DNA of 64,000 bases from Laetiporus sulphureus 93-53. Taxonomy: Eukaryota > Basidiomycota > Agaricomycetes > Polyporales > Laetiporaceae. The position numbers and the translations under genes were made by a program. Below, in pieces: positions 35,666 through 47,282 of this stretch (positions are counted from its first letter, which is position 1; every line of letters begins with the position of its first letter). Under the pieces are notes generated by a model. That model made no database searches, was not told the origin of the DNA, and saw only the letters and a list, made by a program, of their open reading frames with translations. The stretch spans positions 192,145 through 256,144 of the forward strand of contig NW_024468517.1 in assembly GCF_001632365.1 (NCBI RefSeq), given 5' to 3'.

Positions 35666-38063
35666 GGAAGAAGAGCTGGCACGGCCGCCTCGGAGGTCAT
35701 CCTCCGTTCTCGTCATACTCACTCCCTCTTCAGCGCGTGCCGCACCGCCTCGTTACGCAGATTTCGCAACGAGATCTACTCCGACTTCCCCAATGCAATC
35801 ACGCATGCATTCTCGATGACCTCGGGGACTGCTCGTGGTACGCACATCATTATCTACGGTAAGGGTTTTTGTATCGTCAATTTTCGCATTCAGTCCGCCA
35901 TGTTTCTCCCGTGCTTGTATTATGGCGATATAAATGATTGCTGTCACACAGCGCGCAGCCGCTCTTCAAGGCAATTCCGCTCTAGTCGGCTGCTTACTCA
36001 CGGCCAGCATGGAAGTGTGGTTTCTTGTTCTCTGTTATATTGCCTCCTGGCAAGTAGGCTACCCTGGTCCACGGCTTGACACTTGCATCGAATAACTGGG
36101 CAGCCTTCAATTACAGACGACTTTCTCGCACACCGTCACTTCAGCCGCTGAATACGGAAAACGGCCGTCGCATTGACTACGTCTCGCAGAGCGCGCCTTT
36201 ACATAAATAATGTGCACCGCGCGAATATGGCGATATTGGCGTGCATTCTAATACGTGTTACTGTCAAACAAAATAAATGAAGTGGAAGACGGTGTCTCCT
36301 CTCCGAACCATGAAGCAGTGAAGCACTGGACGGACTTGGGTAAGTCGGAGTAGAGCCAGCACCGTGCGATCCCGCTGTGGCAGATGGGGCACGATGACAT
36401 GTTCTGCCGTGCTGTGGTCTTGGGCGTGCGCGCGGCCTCCTTCGAGTGGGATTTAAGGTTACGGATCCCGAACCTGGCAGCTACACGTACGATTAACTCG
36501 ACATCGGCACGGGACCTGTAACCGGCGTGCAGAGTGACATGTCTTTCCCGACAGGACGGACCTTCGCTTGAGCAGCGTCGTCAAAGCATTGCCAACCGCG
36601 GGGTGAACGACCCAGAACCCTCATTGTTCTGAGAATTCCGCAATTCCGCACCTTTACCTTGTTGCCACTTTTGCCACTCGATGGTGGAGAGATCCACAGA
36701 GTGAGTTCGGACCACAGGAAGTCTTCAGTGTCTTGCAGAAGGCAGTGTTTGTCCGTCACGCATCGGTGGCCCTTCGATCGGCGAGTGCCTGCCCGCTTCG
36801 TACTAGCCGTCGTCTAGATAGATACGACACTTCCATGACAAGCGAGGGAAGGAGGACTGTACGCGCCGAATGTTTCCCTCCACGGCCCGCGGCGATCAGT
36901 GTCGAAGCGTTGTCGGTGCGCGTACCTTCCGTGGAGTCTATCGCCTTCTGTGGTCGCAAACTTCCCTGCGGTCGGATTACTGTACGACTGTGACAAGAAG
37001 GGCGCGCGATGCCTGCCCTACGGCGCCCACGATGAATGATCGCCCTGTTCTCGCACGATGCATTCGGTTCGTGTAGGAACACACTGACATACCGCCGGAT
37101 ATGCCCCCTGGCGCTACCATTCCAACAGAGGACTCATTTTGTTAAGCGTTCCGCCATCTTGGAAATTGCGATGCGATCCAACGTGAACCTCGCGCTACGA
37201 AATGGACGTTGAACGTGGTCAATGGCCTGTTGGTGGTTCGTGCGCCTTGCCCGGCTTGCCCCTTGCTCATGGGTCATGAAGGTTCTGTCATTGAAACAAT
37301 CTGAATGAACGCCTGACACCTTCGCATGGTGGTTCGCAGTTCGCCACTGCCAGTAACACCGGCTTTTCGTTAACGATGGCTGATCTCGACCTTTGCGACC
37401 AGTTTATTTACAGCGTCAGTCATCTAAAGCGAACAGAGTCAAGAAGCCTGCGAGTCACAGCAAATCAAAGGCGTTACAACTATTTTTTAAGCTTTTCCTG
37501 TCAGGTGAATAATTTTGGGGAAAAGGGTTGGAAAAGGCTCATTTTGCGCCTTTGCTGATCAAGCCCTTGTTGACTTACAAAATGGTAGGATGTCACGGCA
37601 GGAAAAAAGTCAAAGAAAGTCATGGTCGTTTTTCCTGGAAGGAATCGGTACTTACTTTCTTTGCAGTAGCCTGGAACATTGGGCGCCTACCGGCACTCAG
37701 GTGGCTGGTTCGAGTCGAGCTAGCTCTCCTATGAAACATTCAGTGCCTCGCCCTAATTTCAACTTGTCGACCCCTCCTCCTATCCTCATGCTCATTCCTT
37801 GGCCGCGGCACATATCATTCGCCTTCATATCAGCAGCGAGTGCTGAGCGGATCTTTGCCTTCACAAACAGGTCGCTGACCGCTACCGCTCGGTTAGCACC
37901 GCATCAGAAATCATCAACAATCAGCTCAGAGCCGCTCCTTGACAACCTCTGCTTTCAACCGCCATGGGGCAGTTCTCAAACGCTGTAATCCACCTCGCCA
38001 AATCTTCCGCCAGCAAGCGCGAGGTGGCAGGTCAGGTATTGCGTGTTGACAGTTCATTTCACG
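35666..38063. other. Long spacer, no gene recognised
   Basis: About 2.4 kb. One plus-strand frame near 37770-37900 reads SAASAERIFAFTNRSLTA, faintly like the hAT transposase dimerisation region, without other transposon hallmarks. Otherwise short frames only. The last part is the promoter of the antiporter. Confidence 0.4.
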
Positions 38064-41000
38064 ATGCGGGGAAGCTCACAGTTTCCTCATCAGGGTGGCT
38101 TGCTTAATGGCGCCGATCCCTCGGCCTTCAACACCTCGGATCCGTTGCGGCTGTGGATTATACAGCTTGGTGAGCTCCTTGCTTCATCCGCCATGGTGTT
38201 GTCGACTCATGCAATAGGGGACTCCAGGTGTTATTCTGTTGATGACGCAGATATTGTCGCTCTTTCTAGGCAAGATAAGACAACCTAAGGTGATCGCAGA
38301 AGTTATAGGAGGTATCCTATTGGGTGCGTTTGCTGTTGCTTCATTCCGGGCTGTATTCCGATTGTTTGGCAGGCCCTACCGCGTTCGGGCGTATTCCTGG
38401 TTTCACGCAGCACATATTCCCAGCCGACTCCAAACCCTATCTGTCTCTTGTTGCAAACATCGGACTATGTCTCTTCTTATTCCTGGTCGGCCTCGAGATC
38501 GATGGCTCAATCGTGAGGCGTAACTATCGAAAATCCACCGCCATCACGCTCGCGGGCATAGCACTCCCATTCGGCCTTGGTGCAGGCCTATCCGTGCCCT
38601 TATATCGCACCTTCATCAGCCCTTCGGTCAAGTTCACGAACTACATGCTCTTCACAGGTGTCGCATACTCGATCACTGCGTTCCCCGTGCTATGCCGTAT
38701 CCTTACTGAGCTCAAGCTGCTCGATACAAACGTCGGCATTGTTGTGCTGTCTGCTGGCGTCAATGATGACGTCGTTGGTTGGGTCCTCCTTGCCCTGAGT
38801 GTGGCACTAGTGAATGCGACGTCTGGACTGACGGCACTGTGGATTCTGCTGGTTTGCGTTGCATGGGCTCTTTTCCTGCTTTTCATCATGAAGCGCATCA
38901 TGTATTGGCTTGCGCGGAGGACCGGGTCTATTGAAAATGGCCCTACTGTATTTTTCATGACATGTACTGTTTTACTACTCTTTGGTTCTTCATTCTTCAC
39001 AGATATAATTGGGGTAAGTCAATCTCATATCAGAGCGCGGGGGAGAGGTTTGACGTGCGGTTACCAGGTTCAAGCGATTTTTGGAGCCTTTTTAGCGGGT
39101 CTCATAATTCCTCGGGAAGGAGGATTATGTATCGCTCTTACAGAGAAATTAGAGGATATGGTCTCTGTGATATTTTTGCCATTGGTGGGTGCCAATTCTT
39201 TTACGCGATAGAATCTTGCTTACCCCTTGCCAGTACTTTACCCTCTCCGGGCTCAACACTAACCTTGGGCTTTTGGATAACGGTCAGTTCCCCCGTCCTG
39301 CATGGTGTTCCATCACTGATCTTTGATTTTCACGCAGGCATCACTTGGGGATATACCATTGCTATAATCTCTCTCTCATTTTCCGGCAAGTTCGGTGGCT
39401 GCACTCTTGCTGCGAGATGCGTCGGATTCTCGTGGCGTGAGTCGAGCACCATTGGCTCGCTGATGAGTTGCAAGGGGTGCGTCTTCTCTTCTGCATCCCG
39501 TCACAGCTCCTGACCTGCTCTCTATCCAGTCTCGTAGAACTCATCGTCCTTAACGTCGGCCTCGAAGCTGGCATTCTCTCTCAGCGCGTCTTCTCCATGT
39601 TCGTGCTGGAGGCACTCGTACTCACGTTCATGACGACGCCCCTCGTGGTCGTGCTGTACCCGCCGAGGTTGCGAGAGCCTGCTGGCTCCGGCTCTGGGCC
39701 ACTCGCCGACGACCATGCTGGCAAAGATGAACCGGACGGGAAGACGACACACAGCTCCAGCACGCATGGGCCCGAGAGCGGAATAAAGGACGAGGGCGTA
39801 GACGGAGAAGGCGAGCGCAAGACCCGCTTTATGGTCATCCTGGACAAGATCGAGCACCTTCCTGGCGTGCTGGCACTGACACATTTCATCCAGCCTCCGC
39901 CCATAGATGATGCGCACGTGAGAGAGAACAGGAAGAGCTTCCTCCCACCGTATTCGTTATCAAACAAAGATCAGGACAAGCAGCAGCGCCCGGAATATCG
40001 CCGCCGTGGGTCAAGCGACGTCAACATACATGCGCTGCGCCTGATCGAGCTATCGGACCGCACGTCAGATGTGATGCGGGGCTCAACTATGGACACGCTG
40101 AGCAACAGCGACTCGCTGCTGAACATATTCAGCACATTTGGCAACCTGAACGGCATGTCCGTATCCTCGTCCATGGATATCGTCCCATACGACAATCTTG
40201 CATCCAGCGTTGCGGATCACGCGCGGCAGCACAGGTCCCAACTTGTGATCATACCCTGGCTGCCCGCCCAACGCTCCCCCGTGCTGACCCCCCAAGTAAC
40301 CGATGCCTATGGAGACGGCAGCACCAGCGGAGGGCCGGTCACACCACGTGCGGAGTCAGCGTACATGTCCAATCCGTTCGACACATTCTTTGGCGGGAGC
40401 AGCTCAACCCTGTCCCCATCCGCACTGCACTCGCAATTCGTCCGCAGCGTCTTTGCAGAGGCGCGCACTGATGTCGCATTGTTCATCGACCGCGGCGAGC
40501 GGGACATGCCAGCGTCCAATAGCCAGCAGCACATCTTCTTGCCGTTCTTCGGCGGCCCGGACGATCGTCTTGCGCTGGACTTTGTGGTGCAGCTGTGCGC
40601 GAACCCAAGAGTGACAGCGACAGTTGTGCGACTGGTGAAGCACGAGATCGAGGAGCTCGTCGAGGTGCCCTCGATTGAGAAACCGGAAGTGGCGTACTTT
40701 GGCGACCTACGTCAGAATGAGCTGTCGCCAGCCACGGTATATTTCGCTTCCTCTCATTTCTGAATTGTCTGCTGACGCTGAATGTATTTTCAGACGATCG
40801 CGCTCCCTGATACCGCCTACGGACACCAGTCAACACAAACTCGCTTGCAGTCGGAAACCGCGGACAACCTCATGTGGTCTCGATATGCCAATCGGTCCCT
40901 TACTGGCGATGACGAGCTATCGAGGCTATCGGAAGCGCTATCTCGCATTGAGTTCAGACAGGAATCCACGCCGAAACCGCTGCGCACGATGGTGCAATGG

Positions 41001-41240
41001 GAGTCACAAACTACCGGGGAAGCCAACAACAGACGGTGTAGACCCATGATTGTTGTCGGCCGTTCACGTCGTATGGCCGTGTTGAACCATCAGCCCGAAT
41101 TCAAACAACTGATGGATGAATACGGTGCCCTTGGAAGCGAGATAAGGAAGACGGTGGGCGACGTGGGCGCGGCGCTAATGGTCGCGGGCTGCAAGGCCAG
41201 CATCGTCATCTTCCAGGCGGCAAATGTACCTTACGATTGA
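38064..41240 (+). CDS. KHA1: Cation/proton antiporter, CPA2 family (Kha1-like)
   Basis: Membrane K+(Na+)/H+ exchanger; yeast Kha1 acts in Golgi-type membranes. Exons join as GLLNGADPSAF, LWIIQLGVILLMTQIL, IGGILLGPTAFGRIPGF, then a long membrane domain with LCLFLFLVGLEIDGSIV, YSITAFPVLCRILTELKLL, LSAGVNDDVVGWVLLALSV, GAFLAGLIIPREGG, LPLYFTLSGLNTNLGLL and GSLMSCKGLVELIVLNVGL. About twelve hydrophobic segments are followed by a 400-residue cytosolic tail with Ser-rich and His-rich parts, ending FQAANVPYD. Introns are near 38170-38228, 38325-38372, 39014-39067, 39187-39231, 39281-39339, 39477-39528 and 40738-40794. The start at 38064 (MRGSSQF) is the nearest in-frame ATG; a spliced upstream exon is possible. 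Confidence 0.87.
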
Positions 41241-41481
41241 TTATTGAGGACATGATCAGCCCGTTTTAGAGGATGATCTACGACATGACACGACTTTACC
41301 ACACACATACGATCATACCATTCACATGTATCATACGTATCAGTATCGAATCTCCATGAGACGGCGAGTTGTCAGTGAGATGCAGTTTGAGAAAGTCAAA
41401 AAAAGAACATAGCGCCTAATAAGACATGATAAGATACAGCTGAAAAGATGAGAACGCAAGCACACCACCCCGGTCCCGACA

Positions 41482-43307
41482 TTACTCTTTACTCTTCTTC
41501 TTCTCCTTCTTCTCCTTTTTCTCCTTCTTCTCCTCCTTCTCTTTCTTCCGCGAAGGCTCCTCATCCTGTGAATCTCATTCAATTGGAAGGCCTTCTTTGA
41601 GAATGGAGCAATAGACGCACCTCGGCCGCCGCTTTCTCCTTCTCCTTCTTCGCCTTTTTCAAAGCCTTCTTCTCCTCCTTCGAAAGTTTCGGTTTCTTCG
41701 CTGGGGAACCCTCTATCTCGTCTGCGTCTATTTCGTCGCTGCCCTTCCGCTTCTTGCTCTTCTTATCCTTCTTGGGTGTCGGCTCGACTAGCGGTAGCGC
41801 AGGGGCCTCCTCCTCTTCCTCCTCCTCCTCCTCCAAAGCGAGCTGATCCAACACTTTCCGAATGGCATCCGCGTTCTTTGACGGCGGAGCTCCGGTCTCG
41901 AAGAAGTTCAGCCGCTCTTCCACCTGCTGCCGCAACGCTTCACCGAACAGCGGAGACGGCTTGTCTAAGCAGTCAGGCGTCATCGATAAGCGATACAGTA
42001 CGCGGGAACATTAGGGAGGCTAGGCACACGCACCAGAGTAGCAATCTATCCTGGATGCTATTGAGCACTTGTTGGCGAGGAAGCGTGAGATGCGGCCTTT
42101 CTGCTTTGGGCCCGCACGGCCAATGAACGACGAGTGGTAGATGAGACCATACTGTAAAATGCGACGTCAACGTCAACATGGAAGAGCGAGTAATTGCGAA
42201 ATCACCTTGGGCGTATTGCCCTTGGTCTTCAGTGCTCGGAAGAGGGCCTTCTCAGCACCGAGAATCTGGACGGTGCTCGCAGGATATTTGCTCAGATTCG
42301 TCAAGCTGCCCGCATGACTGATGAGCCGTGCACCAATCCGCTCGCCCAGCAGCGCGGTGAGGCTTGGCGCGACCATGTTCATCTTCTCTGACAGATACGA
42401 CGTGAGCGATTTCCGGTAGTCGGCGATGGAGACGACGCGTGATGCAAATGCGTTAATGTTGAGCATGTCAATCTCCGCGAGGGATGAGCCCATCGAGCCA
42501 TTCGCAGCATCCAATATGTTTTGTGCACGGATCATGTCATCGTCAAGAAGGGCGGCAAGGTCGGAGAGTTTCTCCTCCGTCAGCGTCTCCTTCGCACCAA
42601 TAAACTGGGCGACCTGAGCGTACTGGTAGTTGTCGGGTACGATTTTGACAAGTTCTGGAAAGTGGTAACCATACCATTCTCGTATGCGCATCGAGAAGAG
42701 GTTGACGTCTTTGTCGAGCTGGTCGAGGAGGGAAATGGCCTGAATGATCATGTTGTCTATCCGGTTCACATTGAATTTCAGTTTTGCGCGGGAGTAGGCG
42801 TGTCCGAGGCCAAGCTGCGCTTTTATGAGGTCGGTGTCATTGAGACCCATTAGCAGCTTGCCTGCATGCTGCCGGATGCCGCGGATGATGTCTTTGGATG
42901 TTTCGGAAGTGTCACACTCGATATTGAGCGCAGCTTTAATGGAGGATGCGAGGACAGGGTCCCATATGGCGAGCTTTACCGAAGACTTTTTCGAGGGCTT
43001 TGATAGGTTCAGTTCCAGTAGCGACTTCAAGTAATCGTTCAGAATGCCTGGCGGTCGTGTCAGATGCTACAATCGGCATTCAATCAAATGAGCACTGCTC
43101 ACCTTCCGAAACGTCATTCATATTCTCAAGGGCATGTGCAGCACTCCGGAATGGCGAGAAACTGACTAGCGTGACCATCTTCCCGAATTTTGCCAGGTCG
43201 TCAATGGAGTCTTGCACGGCTTTCGTTCTCGCGCCGACGTTTTCTTGAAGCTTGACCTCAAAAATTGCATACCCAGAGGCGGTCTCAAATAGGGCATGAG
43301 TGGCCAT
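41482..43307 (-). CDS. NOP56: Box C/D snoRNP core protein Nop56
   Basis: Nucleolar scaffold of box C/D snoRNPs, working with Nop58, Nop1 and Snu13 in rRNA 2'-O-methylation. The N-terminus [22 protein letters not shown] and the Nop domain are clear: [78 protein letters not shown], then over an intron [20 protein letters not shown]. The C-terminal tail has a Glu run ([14 protein letters not shown]) and Lys/Glu repeats ([14 protein letters not shown]) typical of Nop56/Nop58. The last exon is spliced at about 41571, and the stop is 41482-41484. Convergent with the antiporter, 241 bp apart. I looked for box C/D snoRNAs in the introns and saw none. Confidence 0.92.
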
Positions 43308-44509
43308 GGTGAGAGGAGGAGAGGGTCAGACAGCAATAACCTGGTAATGGTAAATAGAGGTCACCGTCGTTGATCGACTTTGCATCTGCAACTTTTATAT
43401 CGATCACGTGATTGAGGGATAGCTAGGTGAAGTTCAACCCCTTCCCTTGGATTCGACGCTCATGGCCGCACAAGATATCTGGAAGCTGGGAAGTGGCTTG
43501 AAAGTCAGCTCTGATTTTGTTTCTTCGCGCTGTCTCAAGATTATAGGTTTACTGCTATTCGAGGTCATCCTCAATGCGGTGCTTTACGGTCATGCCTACA
43601 GCTTCGTGCGAGAGGCGCTAGTTCTGATGACCCTGGACATTCACGTCTACTCTGTCTTTGCAGAATGTTTCCAGGAGTAGTGATGTCTGGGGTCCTGCAT
43701 CCTCAGCTGGCTTCTTGCCTGTCGGAGTCTGCAAGGGTCTTTCGCATTCCATACAAATTCCTCAAATTAGCGAGGTACGTCGCTAGTTATGTTTCATTGC
43801 TGGATTCTAACATTCCTTATGCGCAAGCACGACCATTGGATGTAGAAAAGCCGGCGGGACGCCCTAGGCCATACCTACGAATGTCATTTGAGCACCCGTG
43901 ATATGGAACTCGGACATTGACTGATTGCTGCGCGCTTTCGCCCCGCCAAATGAACTACGTACTATGGAAGTCCAGCAGGCCTCCGTTCCCTCGGATGCAC
44001 ACAATGATGTTGACTTGATCGCTCATGGTCTGATTTCAGCCACAAGTCTCGAGCGGTAGTCCATCGGTTCAGCACCCGATCGAAGAGCAAGTGACCCTGC
44101 GCTACTTATTCCAGGATCTGCCCAACAGTTTCCGTCACAGGAAAGTCGAGGCCTTTCTTTTACCCAACTTCCCACAGCACTCACTCCGCCTCGATGTGGG
44201 TGCCTTGTCGACCTTAGCTTCTGTCCGACATCCCATGAATTGCGTTAGTCTTCTGTTGTTCGGGAGCTTCTCCCTGCTTCGACTGTTCTTCATCAGACCT
44301 TCTCCCGCTGCGGTGGATTCGATTGTTATGAAAGCAGAGTTTGACTGAACGCCGTGATCACAGCCAGTTCACAAACGGGAATAGTGTCTTGTGTGACCGA
44401 TTTGCCGCTATACTCCATGTTCGCTTTCCGTGTTCGGAAAGTTTCTAACCCTCGCCGCCTTTGAACTCTATTTAGACGAAGCGCTCACTGCTACAGCCTA
44501 TGCAACCTG
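43308..44509. other. Spacer, no gene recognised
   Basis: Contains the NOP56 promoter (with a CACGTG near 43406). A plus-strand frame at 43447-43680 has a hydrophobic segment but no known domain. Confidence 0.45.
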
Positions 44510-45194
44510 TCAACAAGCCACTATAGAGAAACGGATTAGAAGACTCCTAGCTCGACAAGCTTGAACAGATACCTGGGCTTCTTCAGCACTGAACATTGTC
44601 TGAAATGCATTGGCGACTTTGGTCACAGTTTGTCGGAAGATGACGGTACGCCCCGGAGGCCATTTCGCCCAATCAGGTGCGTCGAGGCTTGAAGGCCATC
44701 CCTTGTACTCCTCCAAAACGACAGCGAAACTATCGGCTGCGTGGAATGGTCCGTGCGGGCGACCCGTGACGGTCAAGTGTAAAATGTACGTATCCTGGTC
44801 GGAGTTGTCGTAGGAGCCGTCACTTTTCGGTCCCTATGAAAGACAGGTATATACATTCATCAGTCGAGGATGTGTGCTGATTTCCACTCACCGGTGTAAA
44901 CCTCATTTGAACCTCGCAGCGCACTTCATTATCCGCCAGTGGCAAATCCGGAACCCGGTCGGCACCTTCCTGCGTATTTGCGGCCACCCATATATCCACT
45001 GGTCCTGGCAGTCCTAAGACATCTCTGCGGTGTTCCGCGCGAGAAGACTCTCGCGTCTCGCGACGCGGGCGTGAACGTATAACGTAGAATGGATCTGACA
45101 TTCCCGTTGTAAAGAACATCGGGTGCGGTAGAAGGGAGCGGATGGTCAAGAACGTGCTCCAGTTCGCTCCGTGCCTCTCGTATTTATCATCCAT
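44510..45194 (-). CDS. Uncharacterised small protein
   Basis: Two well-behaved exons join at VQMRFTP|GPKSDGSYDNSDQD over an intron of about 60 nt (44834-44893), with GTGAGT donor and CATAG acceptor. The start MDDKYERHGANWSTFL leads to PHPMFFTTGMSDPFYVIRS, PVDIWVAANTQEGADRVPDL, YILHLTVTGRPHGPFHAADS and WAKWPPGRTVIFRQTVTKVA. The alternation of polar and hydrophobic residues suggests a folded beta-rich protein of about 190 residues. I do not recognise the family. The 3' end is uncertain: a GTATCT donor follows EEAQ, so the tail may be spliced. The conserved look of the junction supports a real gene. Confidence 0.5.
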
Positions 45195-46210
45195 ATCCGT
45201 GCATCGCCCCGTATCATCTCTGCGCCGTCTCACAGGCTTCACAAAGGCTCGCTCTCTGTGTCTCTGACCGAACAGGCAGGTCCAGCACCTGCCTATTGAG
45301 GCTTTCCTAATATCCGTGTCTTTTTTCGAAGCAATTTTTCCCACCAGCATCGCACGCCGTATGCTTCGGTCTGATGGAACTACGTCCCTGAGCGGACAAA
45401 GAGAACAGCCCAGAAGTGGAACGTTCCGTGGTTCTTCTTGCGTGCCCGACGAGGTCAAGTGGCTAACGTGCATCTCCATACACGCCTACTTGCACATATT
45501 TCTTTGTTCTTGTTCCTGCAGATACCTCTCTTTGCCGACAGACATTCCCGTAAGAAACGGTCGAGATCGTCTGTATATGATACAGTGGAACGTGATCACC
45601 TCGTGTCCGACAGCGTGGTTGAAACATGATGAAGTATCGCTATCTGTGTCTGCTTCTTTGCTGATCGTGCATGTACTTCATTATTTGTTGTCTCCTGGCT
45701 TCAGTAAATGTGTCAGTGTCCTAGGATAAAGGAGACAGTGCTGTGCCAGCCATCCGCTTTGCGGAAGGAAATCTGGACCTACAGCCACAAATAACGCGCA
45801 AACAGAAAGGAGTAAGATCAGCGGTTCGATTGGGAGAGATTCAGAGCGGTCATGCCGCCTCGTGTCGGCGGTGAGGACGAGTGGCTCTTTCCCCCAAATC
45901 GTTCTTGCCTCCGTCCTTTCAGCTCTGCAGCCTGCACGCTGAACCTGAGGGCCTCTCGGTCTATATCCGCTCAGAAGAGCTCGACTGCAGGGGCCCTGAT
46001 TCTCCGTGAGGAACGACCAAGACATCTAATAGGATAGTCACGACTAGACACGACTGTATGTATATGCCTTTCTATCGCTATCTGTTCTTGCACTTATGAT
46101 CTTGGCTGGCACAGCTGACGGGACCAGGAGATCATTCGTTTCTCTTCACCTCCATCCCCTCGCTCATCGCACCTTTTAATTCCTTTCGTTCACCTACTTC
46201 GCTGCACAGT
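45195..46210. other. Spacer, no gene recognised
   Basis: Upstream regions of two divergent genes. A minus-strand frame at 45681-46025 has one hydrophobic stretch (LILLLSVCALFVAVG) but no support as a gene. Confidence 0.4.
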
Positions 46211-47282
46211 ATGTTTATGAGATTGCTGAAGGGTGCCGACTCGATCCCGCCAGCACCAAAGCTTGGCAGACTAGAGCTGCCAGATATTGGGGAGGGGGAT
46301 GTATACCACATCTCTCCTTTACAAATGTCAGCCGTGCTACAGGACTCGTCTTCGGATGATGAGGGCTCGACTTCTCCACTTTTACCCGTCGCGCCATCAC
46401 ACAGGCCGTCCAGCCCCCAGACTGAGATCCTGAAACCACGGCGCAAGATAAGAAGCCCTCGCCCCGATTCGCCACTGTATCCGACCAGGCGTACCGTCTC
46501 AACGACCCAGCCCGATTCCTCAGATTGGAAGGCAGGCAGCGCACCATCTACGCCAGAGGACAAGCTCAGTAGTAGCCGGCCTCTCACCCCGCAGCCTGGG
46601 GCTCCCGAAGCCAGATCTGATACATCCACCCCCGCAAAGCCTTTGAAAGGCATCTTGAAGCCTGGTACGTTATGTTGATGATCTGGCGTTTAATCGCAAT
46701 CAGCTCTTGATATACCACGTGCATCTAGCGCCCCCACTGCAACCAGTGACTCTTCACTGGCAGCTCCTGCCCTTCGATCCAGCATGGTCGAAAAAGAAAA
46801 TATATTTCGATGTGGCGCGGCCGGTCCACTTCATCCGCGACCACACGCATATGCCCCCAGTCGCGTTGACGGATTTTGACCTGCTGAAGCCAGCGTCTGA
46901 AGTCCCGCTCACCAAGATGGATATCCGCTGCTCGCAGCTGCCACACTGGGACATCTTTGTCAAGCCATCGATCCCTGGAGGTATCCGGTGCATTGACGTC
47001 TACGATGCGATATATCAAACGTTCCATTGCAAGCTGACGACGATAGAGAAGGATTATTACATCCCCTCGGAGCGCCGCACTAGATGTGAGGCACAGTTCC
47101 GCAGGCGATGCAGGGAGTCGCCCGCCCTGGAGGCTGTTGAGCTCCGAGATGGGATGCGGCGGGTCGACCTGCTAGAGGGGCGGACGATATTCATGGGTCT
47201 TAGGCGTCCTGTGGACACCGATGACAAGCCAGATAGCTACTGGGTGCTCGATCTCGGGCTCCCAAACGACTCCCGCAAATGA
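46211..47282 (+). CDS. DUF6699-type protein
   Basis: Two exons; the intron at about 46664-46728 joins GILKP to APPLQPVTLHW. The N-terminal 150 residues are Ser/Pro-rich and probably disordered. The C-terminal domain has the DUF6699 layout common in mushroom genomes: PVTLHWQLLPFDPAW, VALTDFDLLKPASEVPLTKM with a following IRCSQLPHWDIFVKP, and IRCIDVYDAIYQTFHCKLT; it ends YWVLDLGLPNDSRK. The function of the family is unknown to me. The ATG at 46211 (MFMRLLKGADS) is the first in frame. No membrane segment or signal peptide is evident. Confidence 0.75.

Noticed and set aside
37680..37715. GGTTCGAGTC, a tRNA T-loop-like string
   Set aside because: Flanking bases do not form the T stem and no D arm or acceptor stem can be found at proper distances.
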